From assembly GCA_021234535.1 (NCBI GenBank), contig CM037842.1:11447404-11511403 (forward strand): DNA of 64,000 bases, given 5' to 3'. Positions 61,560-64,000 of the stretch are shown here, in pieces. The notes beneath the pieces are model-generated. The model worked only from the letters and a program-made list of their open reading frames with translations, was not told where the DNA came from and did not search any database. Made by a program: the position numbers and the translations under genes. The number at the start of each line of letters is the position of its first letter. The stretch's first letter is position 1. Source of the DNA: Stichopus chloronotus (lineage: Eukaryota; Echinodermata; Holothuroidea; Aspidochirotida; Stichopodidae).

Positions 61560-64000
61560 TTTCCATTTGAAATGTGCTGGGCACATTTGGGAAGACATCA
61601 TCATGATAGTGGGCACGTAGAGTACGCCTGTCTGACTCCCTCTGAATCATATCGTATTTCGGCGGATTTGGAGTGTATTTGGGTGGTTTTGGCTGATTTT
61701 GGTTGGTTTTGGTTGGTTTGGGCTGGTTTTGGGTGGTTTTTGGTGGTTTTTGCTGGTTTTGGGTGGTTTTGGTTGGTTTTGGCTGGTTTTGGCTGGTTTT
61801 GGTTGGTTTTGGGTGGTTTTGGGTGGTTTTGGTTGGTTTTGGGTGGTTTTGGCTGGTTTTGGGTGGTTTTGGCTGGTTTTGGGTGGTTTTGGCTGGTTTC
61901 ATGTTTTACAAATGCCCCACGTTTTGGAACGTTTAGTCGATTTGACCTTTAATCAGGCGACCTTTGACCTGATGAGGCCATAACAATTTCTTGTGTCTTG
62001 TGCTTACCATACATGGTAGTTTTATAATTCTAGTATATTTACTCAAACAGATAATGTGTTTTTTATTTTCATGACCAGTGATCTTTAACGTCATAGGTCT
62101 CGCTAACGTTCCATTTTATCTCCGGGCACCTACCCACCAAGTTTGAGGGTCATGCAACTTACCGTCCATGAGGAGATCTTGACATTTTCTTTTGCACACA
62201 CACATACACGACTCCTTTGGGGCACGCCTTCTCACTGCGTAACCCCAGTGGGTTTCTCGATCTATGTGATCTGTATACCATGAGGTACCCTAACGTGAGG
62301 ACTACTGACCTAGGATTTTTCGGTTGAATAGTACAAGAGAAGAAAAGTGGGCTCCTTTTTTGTCTGTTTTGGCCGACTTCAGCCTCTCAACAAAGTACAA
62401 TAACTCCTCTCTGTATACTGCGTGTATAGGGAAGAGGTAACAAATAACTGATGGTTTCGATGTTGCTCAATAGCTACTTGAGCTTCACCATAATGTGTTT
62501 AACTCGTGCGACATTAGGTTTCACAGGTATTTGAGAACCTGTAAATGAACCTATGCAGTTTCGACGCATAGGAATTCAAGGAAAGTCAACCATCCATAAA
62601 TATTTATCAAATCTGTGTTTAATCAGTTGCCGTCCTTAGTCCATTAACAATTTCTGCATATTGTGTTTGTTTCCATGTACTTTAGCAATGTTGCACAATT
62701 TCAATTTCTTTGTGTACGGATGATCACATGTCATGTAGATACGGAGATACTTTTTTTCGAATAACGAAACAAGTGATTGCAGCTATAGAAAGTATTTTAG
62801 AAGAATCTTTATAGGAGCAAAACTAGAAGAATAATTTACAGAAATAATGCAGCTCAGTACAGCTTATTCCCTTCATGACCTACCAACGCTGTCCCTTTTG
62901 CAACTGCTCACTACCAACACATGTGTGACTTCACCCTCGACTGTAGACTGTCCTGCCCTAGAGGTTATCTTTTTTTCCACCTGAAAAGTTCAACCCTTTG
63001 CCTTTACAAGTATGTGTACAACTGTAAAAGTCTTAGAGGGCGCTAAACAAGTTCTAAAAATAAGTTGCCAAAAGCCAAATTGCATTGTGGATATTACTTA
63101 TGCAGATAGTTGGAGGAACGAGTGGAAGGAAAACATTTTTATAAGTATTAAAATAAAGTCTCGCTATATAAATTTCAAGGTTGATGATTTTATATATTCA
63201 TAACGTGACTGAAATGAGGATATTAAACACAACGCAATTGGTACTGTTATAGGCATATTCCAAATGTGATTTACATGATAATAATTATTTGATAAAATGC
63301 CTTTAATGACACTTACATCTGATTAGTTTTCTTCTACTTTACTACCTTTATGAGTTATTTTGTTTAATTCCCAGTCATTTCAAGGCCGGTGCAACCCTTT
63401 TTCAGTGGGGTGGACCTGGCTGCAACTCTTTTAAAGTTTGGGGTAATTTCTTAAAGTGAAATTTTGAAAGAAACTGTTATTACGTGTAGTATCTTTTAAA
63501 AAAGGACACTTTTTATGAAAAAGAGCATCATATCTAGAAATTCTTTGAGAGAGGGCAAACAACTGTTTTTCTCTGAAAATGACACGATTTTTGATATCCA
63601 TCCACGATGCTCCTTCACATTGTCCTTTGCTGGCTAATTTTTGAAACGATATAACATGATACAGACTAAGGTTCCAACCTAAGAACAATCTCTAGTGGTC
63701 AATGGACATTGCTACTTTTCTATTGTTAACTTTTGCTTAAAAGTGGCTAAATTGATCAGCCCGATCCCTTTTCGTTATGTTTTGAGTTATCATCACTTTT
63801 TTTTGTTTACTTGGAGGTTAAAAAGCACTGATCATGGAATCTTTTTTTTGTAAATAAGAGACGATGTGTAAATTATGACGATTAAAAAAATTTAGATTGT
63901 TTGATTTCGGTACACGAGCCTATTACAGGTAAGCTAAGCTGGTGGGACACCTCCCAAAAACACTATCCATTCTAGCTCAAAAATCTGAATTTTCAAATTT
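61560..64000. repeat. 2.4-kb repeat unit, copy 2, cut by the window edge
   Basis: Direct-orientation copy of 56640-59058. The offset is 4,920 bp before the minisatellite and about 4,949 bp after it. Open frames at 63012-63203 (one V-to-I change) and 63431-63688 repeat those of copy 1. Substitutions are few, so the copies are recent or have been homogenised. Confidence 0.88.
61678..61901. repeat. Decamer minisatellite (GGTTTTGGCT)n in copy 2
   Basis: About 22 units, with a different order of GGCT, GGGT and GGTT variants from copy 1. The array has therefore changed faster than its flanks. Confidence 0.93.

Overview
The window looks like repeat-rich, AT-rich nuclear DNA of an invertebrate animal, probably a marine one. 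It has long stretches without coding sequence, phase-consistent GT-AG introns and many families of mobile elements: Tx1/L1-like and L2/CR1-like non-LTR elements, a Penelope-like element, a Ty3/gypsy remnant, MITEs, foldback DNA and minisatellites. The mixture fits an echinoderm or related deuterostome, but no host gene here settles the species. No rRNA, clear tRNA, CRISPR or bacterial-type operon was seen.

Layout. 0-14 kb: almost no coding sequence; a 219-bp TA-flanked MITE (192-410), one exon-like reading frame (1616-1797) and two pairs of dispersed repeats. 14-20.4 kb: a 5'-truncated Tx1/L1-like retrotransposon sitting inside a pentanucleotide array, then a decayed Penelope-like element with a recognisable reverse transcriptase and GIY-YIG endonuclease. 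20.5-26.4 kb: short repeats, two copies of a 200-bp MITE, a (TA)n tract and a possible SINE.

26.4-43.2 kb is the centrepiece. Inverted CACTCAG termini, each next to a TA, bracket 16.8 kb. Inside lies a ten-exon SAM-domain gene of the SAMD3-like family. Its second intron carries, on the same strand, a zinc-finger plus transposase-like gene. A later L2/CR1-like retrotransposon has inserted near the right end. A 36-nt block just inside the right terminus is shared with the MITE at 192-410. I read this as one large DNA transposon that carries both genes, now decayed: the SAM gene has two stops and a frameshift but all splice sites, and the transposase has two stops and three frameshifts.

43-51 kb: a signal-peptide exon and a phase 1-1 immunoglobulin exon, the best candidate for an ordinary host gene, then a minus-strand Ty3/gypsy remnant (integrase zinc-binding piece, tRNA-Leu-type primer site, and a long LTR with a TATA box and 50-bp internal repeats). 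51-64 kb: three arrays of a decamer minisatellite, two of them at the start of a nearly identical 2.4-kb unit present twice in direct orientation, and a 1.66-kb foldback element with a 525-bp internal tandem duplication.
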